A DNA stretch of 64,000 nucleotides from Pyrenula massariospora (lineage: Eukaryota > Ascomycota > Eurotiomycetes > Pyrenulales > Pyrenulaceae), in contig JAGFMI010000020.1 of the NCBI GenBank assembly GCA_021030905.1, positions 670,437-734,436 on the forward strand, in the 5' to 3' direction. Each line of letters opens with the position of its first letter. The first letter of the stretch is position 1. Positions 11,915 through 24,032 of the stretch are shown in pieces. The notes below the pieces were generated by a model. The model did not search any database and was not told the origin of the DNA. It saw only the letters and a list, made by a program, of their open reading frames with translations. A program made the translations under genes and the position numbers.

Positions 11915-13557
11915 ATGGCAAACATGGCGACCCTTCAACACCCGAGCCTTGGGAAGCTCTTAGGCACTTCACACGAAAAGACAAAACAGTACCTTGGACT
12001 CAAGTATGCCTCTTTGCGGAACCGATTGGCAACCGCAGAGCTTCATGAGGGACCTCTTTCGTCCACCGAGTACGATGCTACCCGCCATGGACCCTGCGCA
12101 CCGTCGCCGCCAATAGGTTGCAACATGGAATTCTCTTTCATCCAACAGTCTCTACCTACGGAGGAATCCGAGTTCTCAGACCTCGAATGCTTGAACCTTG
12201 CCGTCACCGTACCCAAAGGTAGGGCAGCAAACCTTCCTGTTCTTGTTTGGATCCATGGAGGCGGGTTCTTTATAGGCTCTTCGTCTTGGCCGCAGTGGGA
12301 TCTCAGAAAGATCGTTGAGCTTGGAATAGAGCAAGGCTTGCCCTTCATCGCCGTCGGTATCAAGTAAGTTCGCAACGAGAAGCAGAAGCACAGGGCTGAC
12401 AGTTCCTAAGCTACCGCCTCGGCGCTCCAGGATTTCTCACCTCGAAGGATCTCGGGCCCCTTGGGAATAAATCGAACAATGGCTTGCGTGACCAGCAGAC
12501 AGCTTTGCGATGGGTTCAGAAGCATATTTCTGGGTTTGGAGGTGACCCTGAAAATGTGACCGCCATCGGACAGAGTGCTGGTGGAGCAGCCGTCACTTTC
12601 CATTTACAGTCCACCGAGCCGCTGTTCAAACGAGCCGTCGCCATGGGCGGGACGTCTCTCTTACTAGCAAATGTAGCTCCCTTGGCTGCAGCCGAAGAGC
12701 AATATAAACATGTCTTAGAGCTTCTAGGCCTTGATGGTCTCCCGAAAGACCAGCTTCGCAAGCAGCTCACGTCAATCCCGTTCGCTGATTTCCTAACCAA
12801 AATCCCCCCAACCGTGCCAATAGGACCAGTTATCGACAGCGACATCATCCCCCACGCCGTCACGTTCAAGAGCCTAGAGACAGACAAACCACCCGTCGCA
12901 GGCGCCCAATGGTGCGAAGCGCTCTGGATCGGAACCTGCTCCCTCGACGGCATGATCCTGGTCGAAATGGCCCTAAGACCACGGATGAAGGGCATAGCGT
13001 CCGCTTTTTCCTCGTCGCTGCGGAAGAACCTGCCCCAACCCGACGCCGCTAACGAACTCCTCGACGCCTACACGCTATCGGACACCACCGGGGACGAAGA
13101 GGCGCTCCGCTCCATCGCGCGTTTCGCTTCGAATGCGGCCTTTGACCTCCCTGCTCAAGCCTGGGCGGAAGCGTTCTCGGGGAAGGCGCATGTGTACAAG
13201 TTCGACGAGCCGAATCCGTGGGCGGGGCCGTACAGCGGCGAGTCAACCCACATTCTAGACGCTGCGTTTGTATTTCAGAATTTCAATCACCTCCTCGGAC
13301 CGAAGCAGCAGGAGCTCGCCGTGGCTATGGGGAGGGATCTGGCGCTCTTTGTGAATGGGAAGGCTCCATCGTCCGATGCGGGTGGTGTGGCCGTACAGCG
13401 CGATGGCGTTAGAGTCTACCGGGTCAAGGAGAGGTCGGTCAGCCATTCTCGCAGTGGAGGTGATTCGCGGGGAGGATTATCTGCGTTGTGTAAGAAATCT
13501 GGGTTGAGCCAGGACGGGTTGTTATCGGCATGGAGAGCTTTCATGACAGGGCAGTAA
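11915..13557 (+). CDS. Type-B carboxylesterase (alpha/beta hydrolase)
   Basis: Hydrolyses carboxylic esters. Exons 11915-12363 and 12411-13557 give 531 residues, the usual length for the COesterase family. The 47-bp intron restores the conserved sequence GINYRLGAPGF. The oxyanion-hole motif VWIHGGGF lies near residue 110, the nucleophile elbow GQSAGG (catalytic Ser) near residue 190, and the likely catalytic His is in STHILDAAFVF. The usual DEG acid motif reads LDG (GTCSLDGM), an Asp in place of the common Glu. No signal peptide: the protein starts MANMATLQHP, so it is intracellular, unlike most secreted fungal members. The start is the first in-frame ATG. Near a Baeyer-Villiger monooxygenase (17574) it could hydrolyse the ester that enzyme makes, but one gene lies between and this is inference. 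Confidence 0.92.
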
Positions 13558-13844
13558 ATACGTCCGTTTTGCTCACATGTGGACAATTGTATAAACACAA
13601 AAATTGACGAATCTGATACCTAAATAGTGCAACGCTCTTGGAATACATACACTTGATGCAAGCCCTTAAATTGAATTGTTGCAGCGGGTCATATTTCCCA
13701 TGCGAATTGTACATCGTAATCTCCGTAATCGTTATCATGTCTGTTGAAAATTGAGAATGAGCGCCAATCGCCTAATTCCCTAGAAGGATATGGGTACATG
13801 TCATGGGCACATATCATGAATGCTCTCCGAAATTGTTTCCAACA

Positions 13845-15757
13845 TCAAATGCTCAGCCCCTCTAGCGCCTCTAAGAAACCAGCAATAGCGCCAGCACCCA
13901 AAATGCTTCTCGTAGCATTCTTTCGAATGTTTCTGTGGCTCTGCTTCTTAGCCTCCTTCTTCTCTTCTTCTGTCATCTTATGGCTCGATGAACTTTGTTG
14001 TGATAGTCGAGATGGAGACCTCGGCTTTCCATCCTGGGAAGCGGGTCGAGACGTCGGCTGAGCGGGGGTTGGCAGTCGTTGACTTCCTGGAGGAAGATAT
14101 CTTGGAGCATACGGTTGACCCGGTTGGGGGCTACTAATTCCTGGATATGGAGGCGGAGGTGGAACGCCACTAGCAGAGTAAGGGCTGCCAGGCGCCCAGG
14201 CATTCGGTACAGTCCCAGTGTGCAACGGTGGTAGCGGAGCCGAGAAGCTATGATGAGGTGAAGGGCGGGTTGCCATTGGAGACTGCGGCATGGAGAGAGA
14301 GGAACGTGGGGTAGAATAGGAAGTGTTCGTGGAAGAAGTGCTATATCTACTCTGGTGGCCGGATTTCTCTGACTGGTAGGAGTGCGGTCTACCCTTTTCG
14401 TCTTCGAACCGAATTCGCTTTTCCGTTGTGCTTCCACTTCCTTTGCGCCGCCGAGGATTTGGATCGGGAGAAGACTCCGATGTAGAGTCATCGCTAGAGT
14501 CGATGATGTGACGTCTGCTTGTATGATTTTTTCGAGATCGTTTCCCCTGATCTTCAGAATCGCTACCAACACTCACGCTTGGTTGATAGCCGGAGTACTG
14601 CTTGCGCAGATTTGATCTTTCTTTGCGAGCTGCGGCTGAATGTGGCTTCCGCCAATCTGTAGTCACTCCCTCGATGTAATAACCGTGAGGGCTTTCATCG
14701 CGCTCAAAATCGTCTTTGAATTTCCTGGGCTTTTCATCATCCGACTCGTAGAGATCATGAACAGATGGAGCATAGCGATATGAATTGCGGCCTTGCCCAC
14801 GCTCTCTTACTTCGTGCCATCTCGTCCATCGTTCAAGAAGAGGGTCAATCACACTGTCAGACACTCTGACCATATCTTTCGGGGACTCTCTGATACGGTC
14901 TAATGATGTATCGAGCTGTCCGAGGGAAACGCTGCCGAGCCGAGCTAATGTCGTAGGCATCGGGTCTGGAGGTGCTTCGAGGGCCAGTTGTGGCTGGCCA
15001 TTGGTTATCATTCCATGATTCCGAGCTTCAATTTCAGCTTTCTGATCTGCTAGGTCCTCCCGTTCGGCCGCATCGTACAATCGATCGAGCCGACTGTTTT
15101 GCCAGTATCGCACTATGACGATGTTTTGGGTTTCTGCCCGCTCCTGCTGAATCATATCTCGCTTCACAGCGGCCTCCTCTAGAGCGTCACTGCGTAAAGT
15201 GTAAGCCTTAAATTCTAAAACGCAACCTTGGAAAAGGCGCACGTACATCTTTGAAGTTGCAGCCATCATCTTGCCAAGCTGCAGAATTTGCAACATCACA
15301 AGGAGGCTCATCTTAAGCGACTCCAACTGCGCCAATAGGTACGTCACCCGGTGTTTCTTGAAGCACCACTTGAATTTTTGCTGGATCGTCGGAGAGACTG
15401 AACCATCTTCCTTTCTCGACTGCACCCTATCCAGCATATCCTCAATCTCGTCAAACACTAGTTTGCATTCATCGGTGATTTGCTTTGCCGTATCTAAGGC
15501 TTCTTTTGAATGAACCGAATCCGCAGCTTGCAGGGTTTGGCCGACCTGTTTCAACATCAAGGAGAAAAGAGTCACCCCTTTGGAGATGCTGTGGATCTCG
15601 ATCCCAGCAGACGCGACTTCGCAGCCCACGGCATTGAGGATGAGCGACAGCCGAAAGCCGGCACCAGCGACTCCGATGATGGAAGCAATAATCCCTAGAT
15701 AGAAGAGTGAGCGGCGGCGCGATGAGGTCCTGCTTGTCACATACCGATTTCCGCCAT
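13845..15757 (-). CDS. Protein with fungal NLR-type N-terminal domain, no NTPase domain
   Basis: Exons 13845-15694 and a 13-nt first exon, 15745-15757, give 620 residues. The small exon supplies MAEIG, joined to IIASIIGVAGAG by a 50-bp GTATGT...CTAG intron; this restores the typical start of the helical N-terminal domain found on many fungal NACHT/STAND and related proteins. Residues 1-~215 are this helical domain. Then come a charged, coiled-coil-prone stretch (about 220-270, QQERAE...AEREDLADQKAE), a long Ser/Pro/Arg-rich disordered region with prolines near 500-560, and a short conserved-looking hydrophobic end (GAGAIAGFLEALEGL). No P-loop is present. Function unknown; by analogy the N-terminal domain may be a signalling or membrane-acting module. 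It runs convergent to the carboxylesterase, 287 bp away. Confidence 0.85.
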
Positions 15758-17573
15758 CGTAGCTGCTTGTGAGAGCAAAGTAGTAGAAGTTTGGAAGGTC
15801 AGTGTTTGCTGCGAACACGGGGCTTCATGTTGCCTCGAGGCGCGAGGTTGCGGCTCTCAGCTCCTTTCGAGGGTGGGGACAGGAATGAGGCAATGGCTGC
15901 GGAACCAGTGAGACTTTGCGTATCTGGTGGATTGCACGAGACGCCTAGGGGCAAACAGTCGACCAGAGAGGATAGGGGGGATGCAGGTGGGATGCTGGAA
16001 GCTGTTCGTCAGACGGTGGGTGAACACTGCCTTGCTCCCCGCCGCGGGGGATTGGCGCGTTCTCGCACTCCCCCTGCTTCGCATATGCACGCGAAAGGCC
16101 ACTGAACCAACACAGCCTCGACATCTCACCCCCTCTGGAATCCATGACCCCAACATGACTTCACGCAGTTCCCAGACAAACAAGGTCGCTTGAAGGAATT
16201 TTAATTTTTGATCCCCGACAACCGTCCCTGGCCCACCAAACCCCCCCTTGGTAGAGTAGCCTTTCCAACACCATGGGAATGGTATCTCCAGCCTTGTCTC
16301 CCATCCTTTATTCCTCACCGACTTTCATTTGTGGCGCCGAACATTCCCTCGAGCGTGCTGGAGCCTTGCAGCCTGCTATCGATTTTGAATCCTAGGATGG
16401 TGCACCAGCGTTACATCCTACGCCTATCTAGATTGGACATGAATCTTATAAATCATAGGCAATCCTATGTACCGTTTTGGGTATGCTTTTCCAGGCATAG
16501 AGATATCTCCTTCACAGCGCCTGGATCAAAAGCAAAATTATCACCGTATTGCTTTTGGAAGGTTATTGAAAAGCGTCATCCGAGGCTTTACAAGTCTTGA
16601 TACTGCAGGATGTGATTTCTGTCTCAGAGCAATGCCTCTAGATTCAAGGTTCAATTGAGAAGACAATGTCAGATCAGCGAGAAGATCTTCTGTGATGATC
16701 CCACAACTCGAACTAATTATTACGCCGAGGCGTTCTACACTGTGTTTGCTCTGTAGAATAGCAAGACCGCTAAAAGTGATCATCTTCTGTCCTTTCACGT
16801 CTTGGATAAACTTTAGCCTCTCACTTTTTGTTCATCTTCTTACATTTAATGGTCTAGACTTGAAACACCCGACCACCTGACTCTTTTTGTCTTATTGACT
16901 GTATGGCTGCTTAATGATCCGCGATACGAGGTGCTGGTGCGAATGACGTTATGTACCTCAAGTACCTCCCCCAGCTGTACTTCTCTAAGGTACAGTACGC
17001 GAATGGAGATGCTAGCAGCTGGGTAACTGGATCGCTTCCTAAAGTTGACGGTTGATTAGGCTACTGTGGTATTTGTTTTGCTCTCCGTGCTCCTTCTCGT
17101 CCTAATTAGCTTTCTTACGCCCTCGGTTATCGAAATAGATGGGAGAATGTTGTTTTCCTGAGGCACGACATGACCTGAGCCAGCACTTCTCTCGTCCGCT
17201 TTGGATCGTCGCGGATTGCCAAATCGGTCTCCTTCCCCGCAGAGATGGGGTATTGCACCCCGCGCAAACCCACCCCACGAACTCACTTCATCAGCTTCAT
17301 GGATGTCTAGCTGTCGCGAATAACCGGAAAGCTGACTGCAGTGTGCCAGACAGCGACTCAATCAGAGATCGTACACCATCCCACCATGAGGAGACCGATG
17401 GTTCTGGACCAGCCTGGGTGCGGAGAAAAGTGTACCATTGACCTCCTGGACGAACTTGGGCTGCCTTGAGAATTCGTGCTTATAAACAGGGTACATGCTC
17501 AACCGTCCGCTCGTCCCTACGGCCACATCTACAACTTGGAGATTGACCTCAGCGACATATCCTCGCCGCAAGC
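15758..17573. promoter_or_regulatory. Divergent intergenic region with a TATA box ahead of the monooxygenase
   Basis: About 1.8 kb between genes read in opposite directions. No coding exon was recognised; open frames at 15791-16318 overlap on both strands and have no family match. A TATAAA at 17481 lies about 90 bases before the monooxygenase ATG and is a good candidate TATA box. Confidence 0.45.
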
Positions 17574-19294
17574 ATGCGCCAAAACATCGGAAAATATCAG
17601 TCGGGTGACCCCAGCTCCCTTAATGGCTCTGCAGAAAACTTCCCTGACGCAATTGACCTTGATGTCTTGATCATTGGAGCTGGATTTGGAGGAGTCTATC
17701 TTCTTCATTACTTGCGGAAAGAAGGGTATCAATGCAAAATCTTCGAAGCTGGGACAGCTCTGGGCGGTACCTGGCATTGGAATTGCTATCCTGGTGCCCG
17801 GGTCGACTCTCAAATACCGGTTTACGAACTCTCGATACCTGAAGTCTATAAGGATTGGACTTGGTCCCAAGCATACCCTGGTGAGTACATCTCTTGACGA
17901 CCTACAATATTGCTGATGGAAACTTTTGAGATTGGCGAGAACTACGCAAGTACTTTCAACATGCCGATAAGGTTCTGAATATCACGAAAGATGTCTACTT
18001 CAACGCCTGTGTAAATGCCGCCGAGTTTGATGAAGTTGCTAAGAAGTGGATCGTGAAGACCGAGGATGGACGTATCGCCAAGTCTACATTTGTCATCTGC
18101 GCCACTGGTTTCGCGGCAAAGCGCCATTTCCCCGATATCAAAGGTCTCGATTCGTTCAAAGGTGTTATTCACCATTCCTCCTTCTGGCCTGAAGAAGGTG
18201 TTGACGTCAAGGGGAAGAAAGTTGCTGTGATTGGTACAGGTTCGACCGGTGTACAGATTACTCAAGAATGTGCAAAGGAAGCTACTGAGCTCACCGTCTT
18301 TCAGAGAACCCCTAACCTTGCTCTACCCATGCAACAGCGGAATGTATACCCAGTACATCAAAAGAAAATAGACTATGACCAATTCTTCAAAGACCGTATG
18401 AAGACATTTGGTGGCTTCCCGTTCGACTTTGTGGACAGGGGCACATTCGACGATACACCGGAAGAACGAGAAGCGTTCTACGAAAAGCTCTGGCGCAATG
18501 GTGGATTCGAGTTCTGGCTTGCTACATACGACGACATGTTGTACGAAAATGCAGCAAATCGCGAGGCGTATAACTTCTGGGCCAAGAAGACGCGGGCGCG
18601 AATTTCAGACCCAAGAAAGCGGGACATTCTTGCCCCGATTGAACCGCCGCACGCCTTCGGTACCAAACGCCCATCACTCGAATCAGACTACTACGAGATG
18701 TTCAACAAGCCGAATGTTGACGTAATTGATATCAAGGCAAATCCTATCATCGAGATTAAGCCTGAGGGCATTGTCACTGCCGACGAAAAACTGCGCGAGG
18801 TCGATGTTCTCGTCGTTGCAACGGGGTTTGACTCTGTCACTGGCGGCATGAAGAACATGGGGTTCAAGAACATCAAAGGAGAGCCTCTTTCGGAGACGTG
18901 GGGGATGGGTACTTGGACTTATCTTGGGACCACCTGCAGTGGATACCCCAACTTCTTCTTCCTCTACGGAGCACAAGGTCCCACCGCATTTTGCAATGGT
19001 CCATCGTGTGTTGAGGCACAGGGCAATTGGATCATACGCGTCATCAACAAGATGAAAGCGGATGGAATCGCACAGATCAATCCGACTAGGGAGGCCGAGG
19101 AGACATGGACGAAGCATGTGAAGGAGATCTCAGATAAGACTCTATTTCCGCAGACTGCTTCGTGGTACATGGGTGCGAATATCCCTGGAAAGCCGCGCGA
19201 GCAGCTGAATTACGCTGGAGGACTTCCAAAGTATGAAAAAGAGCTGGGGAGTAAGTTGGATAACTGGGAGGGATTCGCAGTTGCTACCGCTTGA
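17574..19294 (+). CDS. Baeyer-Villiger monooxygenase (FAD/NADPH)
   Basis: Class B flavin monooxygenase that inserts oxygen next to a ketone to give an ester or lactone. Exons 17574-17880 and 17931-19294 give 556 residues, in the usual cyclohexanone-monooxygenase range. The 50-bp intron joins AYP to DWRELRKYFQHADK. FAD-binding GAGFGG is at residues 35-40, followed by GGTWHWNCYPGARVD. The Baeyer-Villiger fingerprint FxGxxxHxxxWP is present as FKGVIHHSSFWP at about 178-189. NADPH-binding GTGSTG is at about 204-209, and a second ATGF motif lies later (VVATGFD). No membrane segment or signal peptide; likely cytosolic. It is convergent with a Zn2Cys6 regulator ending only 115 bp away, which in turn is divergent from an enoyl reductase. 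Substrate not deducible. Confidence 0.95.
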
Positions 19295-19409
19295 ATTTAG
19301 GTGTAGACTTTAGTTAGATGTTGATGTCATATCGTGAATTGTCGTGATCGACGATGGCATGTCTGTATGAGAACAATCGTCAAAAGATACATTCCGTTCC
19401 TGTATGATC

Positions 19410-21479
19410 TTACGGTACAAGGGTTCCCAACCATGATAGAATGTGTCCGTCTATAAGGAATCTCTGTGAAAATGTAGCCGAATTCTGGACACCCGGAAAC
19501 GTCAGCGGTAGTATGGTTTGGTGATAACCATGATTGGAATAGAACAAGGTTCGCACTCTCTTCCACCTGGTCCGCCCAGCAAACACAGCGATATCACTTA
19601 CATCAGCAAACAAGGTAGCCTGTCCAATTCCCATCACTCGTCCAATCCAAGCCAGATGCTCGTTAAACATCTGCCTTAAATGTTGGGGCACAACAGATAG
19701 ACCCGAGGAAACATAGATCGGGTGCATGAGCAAGAGCCCACCAATAGCTTGGTTAGGGTATACAACAACCGTGCCTGTGTCCTGCTGAGGTGCGAGGAAA
19801 ACTTCCGGATTTCGGACCAAGTGGAACGGGATCGACGCAGCAATGCTCTCGGACAGGTCACGGGCTTCTTTTAGAATATCGCTGTCGGAGAAACGCGGCG
19901 TAGCTTCACTTTCGTCATCACGCTGCAGACGCTGGGAGCAGGTATGGATGAAGTCAAGGAGAACGAGACGAGTCTTGCGATAGGAGTTCCAGACAGCGCT
20001 CACGTACACTGATTAGGTCTTTAGATAATGTCATGTTGATGAAAATGATTATGCTCACGATCGAAATATGTCTCAATTCGGCTCGGACACGATTTTGTGC
20101 CTAACAGTGAGGCAAGCTCCTTCACTTCTGTCACCGGCCCGACTATTTTGGGCTGCCATTCTGCACGCTGCCTCCCAGGCCACATTGCAAACTCTTCGTC
20201 CACAGAGATTGCGTATTCTCTGAACTGCCGGATTTCTTGTAAAGGCGCTGCTTGGTTGGAAAATAGGAAGTCACCTTGGCGGAAGATGGGCGAGAAGCGA
20301 AGGAGAAGCGAGTCAAGGCCCTGAGAGGTAGACGTATTGGAGGGGCAAAGGATACCGAGACTGTGAGGCCACTGATGCTTTATCATGAGTGACATTTGAT
20401 AAAAACTTGTGATCTGGGGATGTACCATCAAAGGACCTTCAAGTACGCTGCTCTGCAATGTTTGATCTGCTTCTTGAAAAACCTGTGTCGCTGGGTGCCG
20501 ACCTACTGGCGAGTTTTCTCGGGATAGAATTGCTGCTACGCCTTTGACGTGGCTTCCATGGTCACTAGGATGACTCCTAGTAGCGGAAATAATCTGGGAA
20601 TGTGTTATCCTACGGGATCAAATGTACTCACGCAAGAGACACGAATTTACCTCAAAGAGCCCTAGCAAAACAGCCGTCGTCAGCGATATAACAGTATTCG
20701 AGACCGCCGGATCTGACATGGTGACCTGGAAAGAGCGCAGGATATCTGGATACGACAGTTTGGCTCGATGAATAAGATCGTGGTCACCGAGTTTGTTGCT
20801 GAGACTTGCAAAAGCCGCCATTTTTGCAGCTCTAGCCAGATCTGACGACGGTGACTTGTGGTAGGCAAGCATATCTTTTAGGCCATCAAGATAGCCTCGT
20901 GATAACGACTTATCTGCTGGCATGATGCAATAATCCTCCAGGAAGGCAGTCAAAGCAGACTGCTCTATGTCGCCATTTTGGAGGGCATACCGTAGCTGAG
21001 CCTGGGGCGTAGGTAGATGATATTGCACTTGGCAAGCAAATGCATGCCCTTTTGGATGCGGCTCGTCATTGCCGGAGTCTTTAGAATAGTATTGAAAGAT
21101 GAATCCTATCTCATGCTCATAGCCCTGACAGGAGAGCTTTGCTTTTGTGCATCTGTCGCATAACTATACATAAAGATGCTGTTAGCAAGTTCGACTGGGT
21201 TTGAGCCTCTGATACTTGGGGGAGGATGACAACGGTCATGTAAGCATTAGAATCGTATTGAGTCAGTTATGACAGTATCCTTAGGATGCCCACGCTATAG
21301 ATAGCCGAAACACTGCTAATAGGGAACCGAAAAACGCTTACCGGACGAGCCTCGTCACACTAACTCGAGCGTGGTTAGCAAGACATCAAATCAGATAAGC
21401 TACATGGAAGTGTTTAGCATGCCTTTTTGCGCCTCTTCTTGCATGTCAAGCAGGCTCGAGATATGCCATGATTGACCAT
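19410..21479 (-). CDS. Zn2Cys6 transcription factor beside the monooxygenase
   Basis: Fungal binuclear-cluster regulator. Exons in genomic order 19410-20008, 20059-20593, 20651-21163, 21342-21359 and 21423-21479 give 573 residues. The zinc cluster (Cys 10, 13, 20, 27, 30, 37; spacing 2-6-6-2-6) is split over three exons, the middle one 18 nt long (CDEARP). The first intron has a GC donor (GCATGC) with a perfect GCTAAC branch site, so it is either a GC-AG intron or a mutated GT donor that would damage the gene. The body resembles the fungal-specific regulator domain (LLGLFE...HVKGVAAIL, and the closing WIGRVMGIGQA). The 3' end is uncertain because a GTAAGT at about 19602 could start another intron. 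Position suggests it controls the flanking monooxygenase and reductase genes. Confidence 0.8.
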
Positions 21480-22257
21480 CTCCCACAGATAAGAGAAGAT
21501 CTAGAGTCACATAGATACGATAGCAGTAGAGTAACGAAAGCCCAGGAAGATTATTCAAAATCAATAATCGCTTGAGAAGAGAAAGAGTAAAATAGGAAAG
21601 CTGTCCGGTCGTATTTAAGAGATTGAAGCCTAGTCGACACAAGCAACTACCATGACAAGAGGTCTTAGAGCCACCGAAGAGTTTCGACAGCTGAGAGGCT
21701 TTGTACAATAGATCTGAGCCTGTCAACCTTGGAAACGACTTTGTGGCTAGCGATAGATGCCATCGTGGTTTACGAGAAAACCCATTTACATCCAGAACAC
21801 CATTTTAGGTTAGCTTTGCGCGCTCCCGTGGCAGAGGTTAGCGCTCTTCCCAACGACTCTTCCTCTTCCATAGTAGACGCGGACATATGAGGAATTAGGA
21901 TTCTATGCTCGTAACAGACAATACGCTACTGTCTCCTACGATTCTCATTCCTGATAGATTCGTAATGAATATTGTCCTGTAATTGGTTATCCCCTTGCCG
22001 AAGCGTTTGAGATCTGCCACAAGGACGGGGTCACAGTCACTCCTTAATGTCTTCCGGACATAACGGGCGTGTATACCTATTATTGACGTCTTTGAAAACA
22101 TGTGATCGCGGGATTAGGAGCTCGCTAATGTAGACTCGGAATATATAAATCTCAGCTGGGTACGTGCAATGCCCAAGTTCGTTCCAACCATATTCCTCTA
22201 TTCCGACAGCAAAACCAATCTCTGGGCTCTCTTGATAATCATCTTTCATTTTAAATA
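21480..22257. promoter_or_regulatory. Shared promoter of the Zn2Cys6 regulator and the enoyl reductase
   Basis: Divergent 0.78-kb region. A TATA-like ATATATAAA at 22141 lies about 115 bases before the reductase ATG. A CCG-N7-CGG pair at 22054-22066 has the everted half-site form many Zn2Cys6 proteins bind; the match is short and could be chance. No coding sequence was recognised. Confidence 0.4.
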
Positions 22258-23352
22258 ATGGCAAACAAAGCCGCTTGGCTTACTGCGCCTCAGGCAAGGC
22301 CATTCAAAGTCGATGATGCGCCAATGGCTGTCCCCGGGGCCGACGAGGTGGTAATTCGGAATCGTGCAGTTGCCATCAACCCGACCGACTGGGCGATGCA
22401 AGCCATTGGTACAATCGTGCAGAGTTACCCATTCATCGCAGGTTGCGATACGGCTGGTGAAGTCACTGCGATTGGCTCGGCTGTGCAAGAATTCAAGAAT
22501 GGCGATCGTGTCATCGCCATCATCGACCCTACCTCGAGCAAAAATACGGCGAATGCCGCTTTCCAATTGTTCTCTTTGGTCGCTAGCAACAGCATCGCCA
22601 AGATCCCAGACTCAATCACTTTCGCGGAGGCCAGTGTCCTACCCCTAGGTATTTCAACTGCTGCCAGTGCGCTTTTCCAAAGCGATACCTTGGCCTTGCC
22701 GCCACCCCAGGTAAACCCCTCGCCGACGGGAAAAGTTGTGCTTGTCTGGGGAGGTAGTTCTAGCCTTGGCGCTTGTGCGATCCAGCTTGTGGTCGGTGCA
22801 GGCTTCGATGTGGCAACGACGGCAAGTAGCCATAATCTGGAACACTGCAAAACCTTGGGAGCGAAATATGTGTTCGACCACACCAAAGAAGACGTCGTGG
22901 AGCTTATAACCAATACACTGAAGGGGGTGGAGTTTGGTGGTGCATTCTGCGCCATCATGAAACCGCAGGTCATTAAATACTGCGCTCAGGTGGCAAGCAA
23001 GCTTGGTGGCAAGAAATTCGTGTCGACAACCCTTGCAACTACGATGCCACTGCCGGATGGCTTGCCTGACGATGTTAAGGCATGCAATGGTAAGTGGCCA
23101 AAGTCCCTCTCGTGCACGTATGGGTGATGGCTGACATGCTTTCTGTGCCTAGTATGGGGAACGTCCCTCTTGCAGAACGAGGTTGGTCCTGCACTTTGGG
23201 GTAACTGGATACCTACCGCGCTGGCCAATGGGTCATTAAAGTGCGCGCCCCCGCCGTTAATTGTCGGCCAAGGTTTGGAGGCAATCCAGGACGGATGCGA
23301 TCGGTGCCGAGAAGGTGTTTCATACCAGAAAGTGGTAGTAGAGCTGCCTTGA
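22258..23352 (+). CDS. Medium-chain reductase, LovC/ToxD-like enoyl reductase
   Basis: NADPH-dependent zinc-free member of the medium-chain dehydrogenase/reductase superfamily. Exons 22258-23089 and 23153-23352 give 343 residues, normal for the family. The N-terminal GroES-like part shows AINPTDW, GCDTAGEV and GDRVIA; the cofactor-binding turn is VWGGSSSLG followed by AIQL. The 63-bp intron (GTAAGT, CTGAC branch) joins KACN to VWGTSLLQNEVG, and the protein closes with KVVVELP. Fungal homologues include trans-acting enoyl reductases of polyketide synthases (LovC, ToxD) but also stand-alone quinone or alkene reductases. No polyketide synthase is in this window, so a stand-alone role is more likely. 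Divergently read from the Zn2Cys6 regulator. Confidence 0.92.
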
Positions 23353-24032
23353 GTGGTGATTGCGCTGGGCCCTGCACTCAATGGGCTTGATGTGAAAAAC
23401 TGCTTTATATATTAAATTATTACCTTGGGGCACCGGCCTCCGGATTGTTTTCCCAACAGTTTAGACATTTTTCCCCCACCAAACAAATATTTTTATTACT
23501 TACTCAGGGTAGATGAGCAACAAGTGGCTTGTTGCGTGTGCGTTGTGTTCGTGGGAGAGAGCAACGAGGAGGTTCCAATCCATGGAAACGGAGCCAATGT
23601 GCCAAGAGCTCGCTTTCAAGCCAAGCCCTACCGATCGCCAGGCCGCGATCTCGCCAATCTACGACATGCGGAATGAGATCACCATCCCAAGCTCCCAACT
23701 CAATTCCCCCCAGGGGTGAAAAATTCACGCCGTTTCCAGCATTTTTATCTATGTAGCTATGTTCCTTGCAGTAAGCTGTTCCCAAAGATAGCATTTCTTC
23801 TTCAAATATCATCGTCTCTTCTCTCCTCGAAAATTCTTCGTCTCCGTGCGAGCCAGGTCCCTATTGCGGAAAGCTTTCTCGAACAGTCGGCAACATTCTC
23901 CGGCTCGGATGCGCTCTATTCTGGCTCCGCAGCCAGCCTCCCCGACCGCTTTGCCTGTCTATTTCTCTTCAGATCTTAAGTGGTCTGCAAGCCGTGAAAG
24001 GTCCTAACTTCTCTACATTGAGACCCAGCGCC
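23353..24032. promoter_or_regulatory. Upstream region of the photolyase gene
   Basis: About 0.68 kb, AT-rich at first (23400-23500) and pyrimidine-rich towards the photolyase. No gene recognised; short frames on both strands have no family match. Confidence 0.4.
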
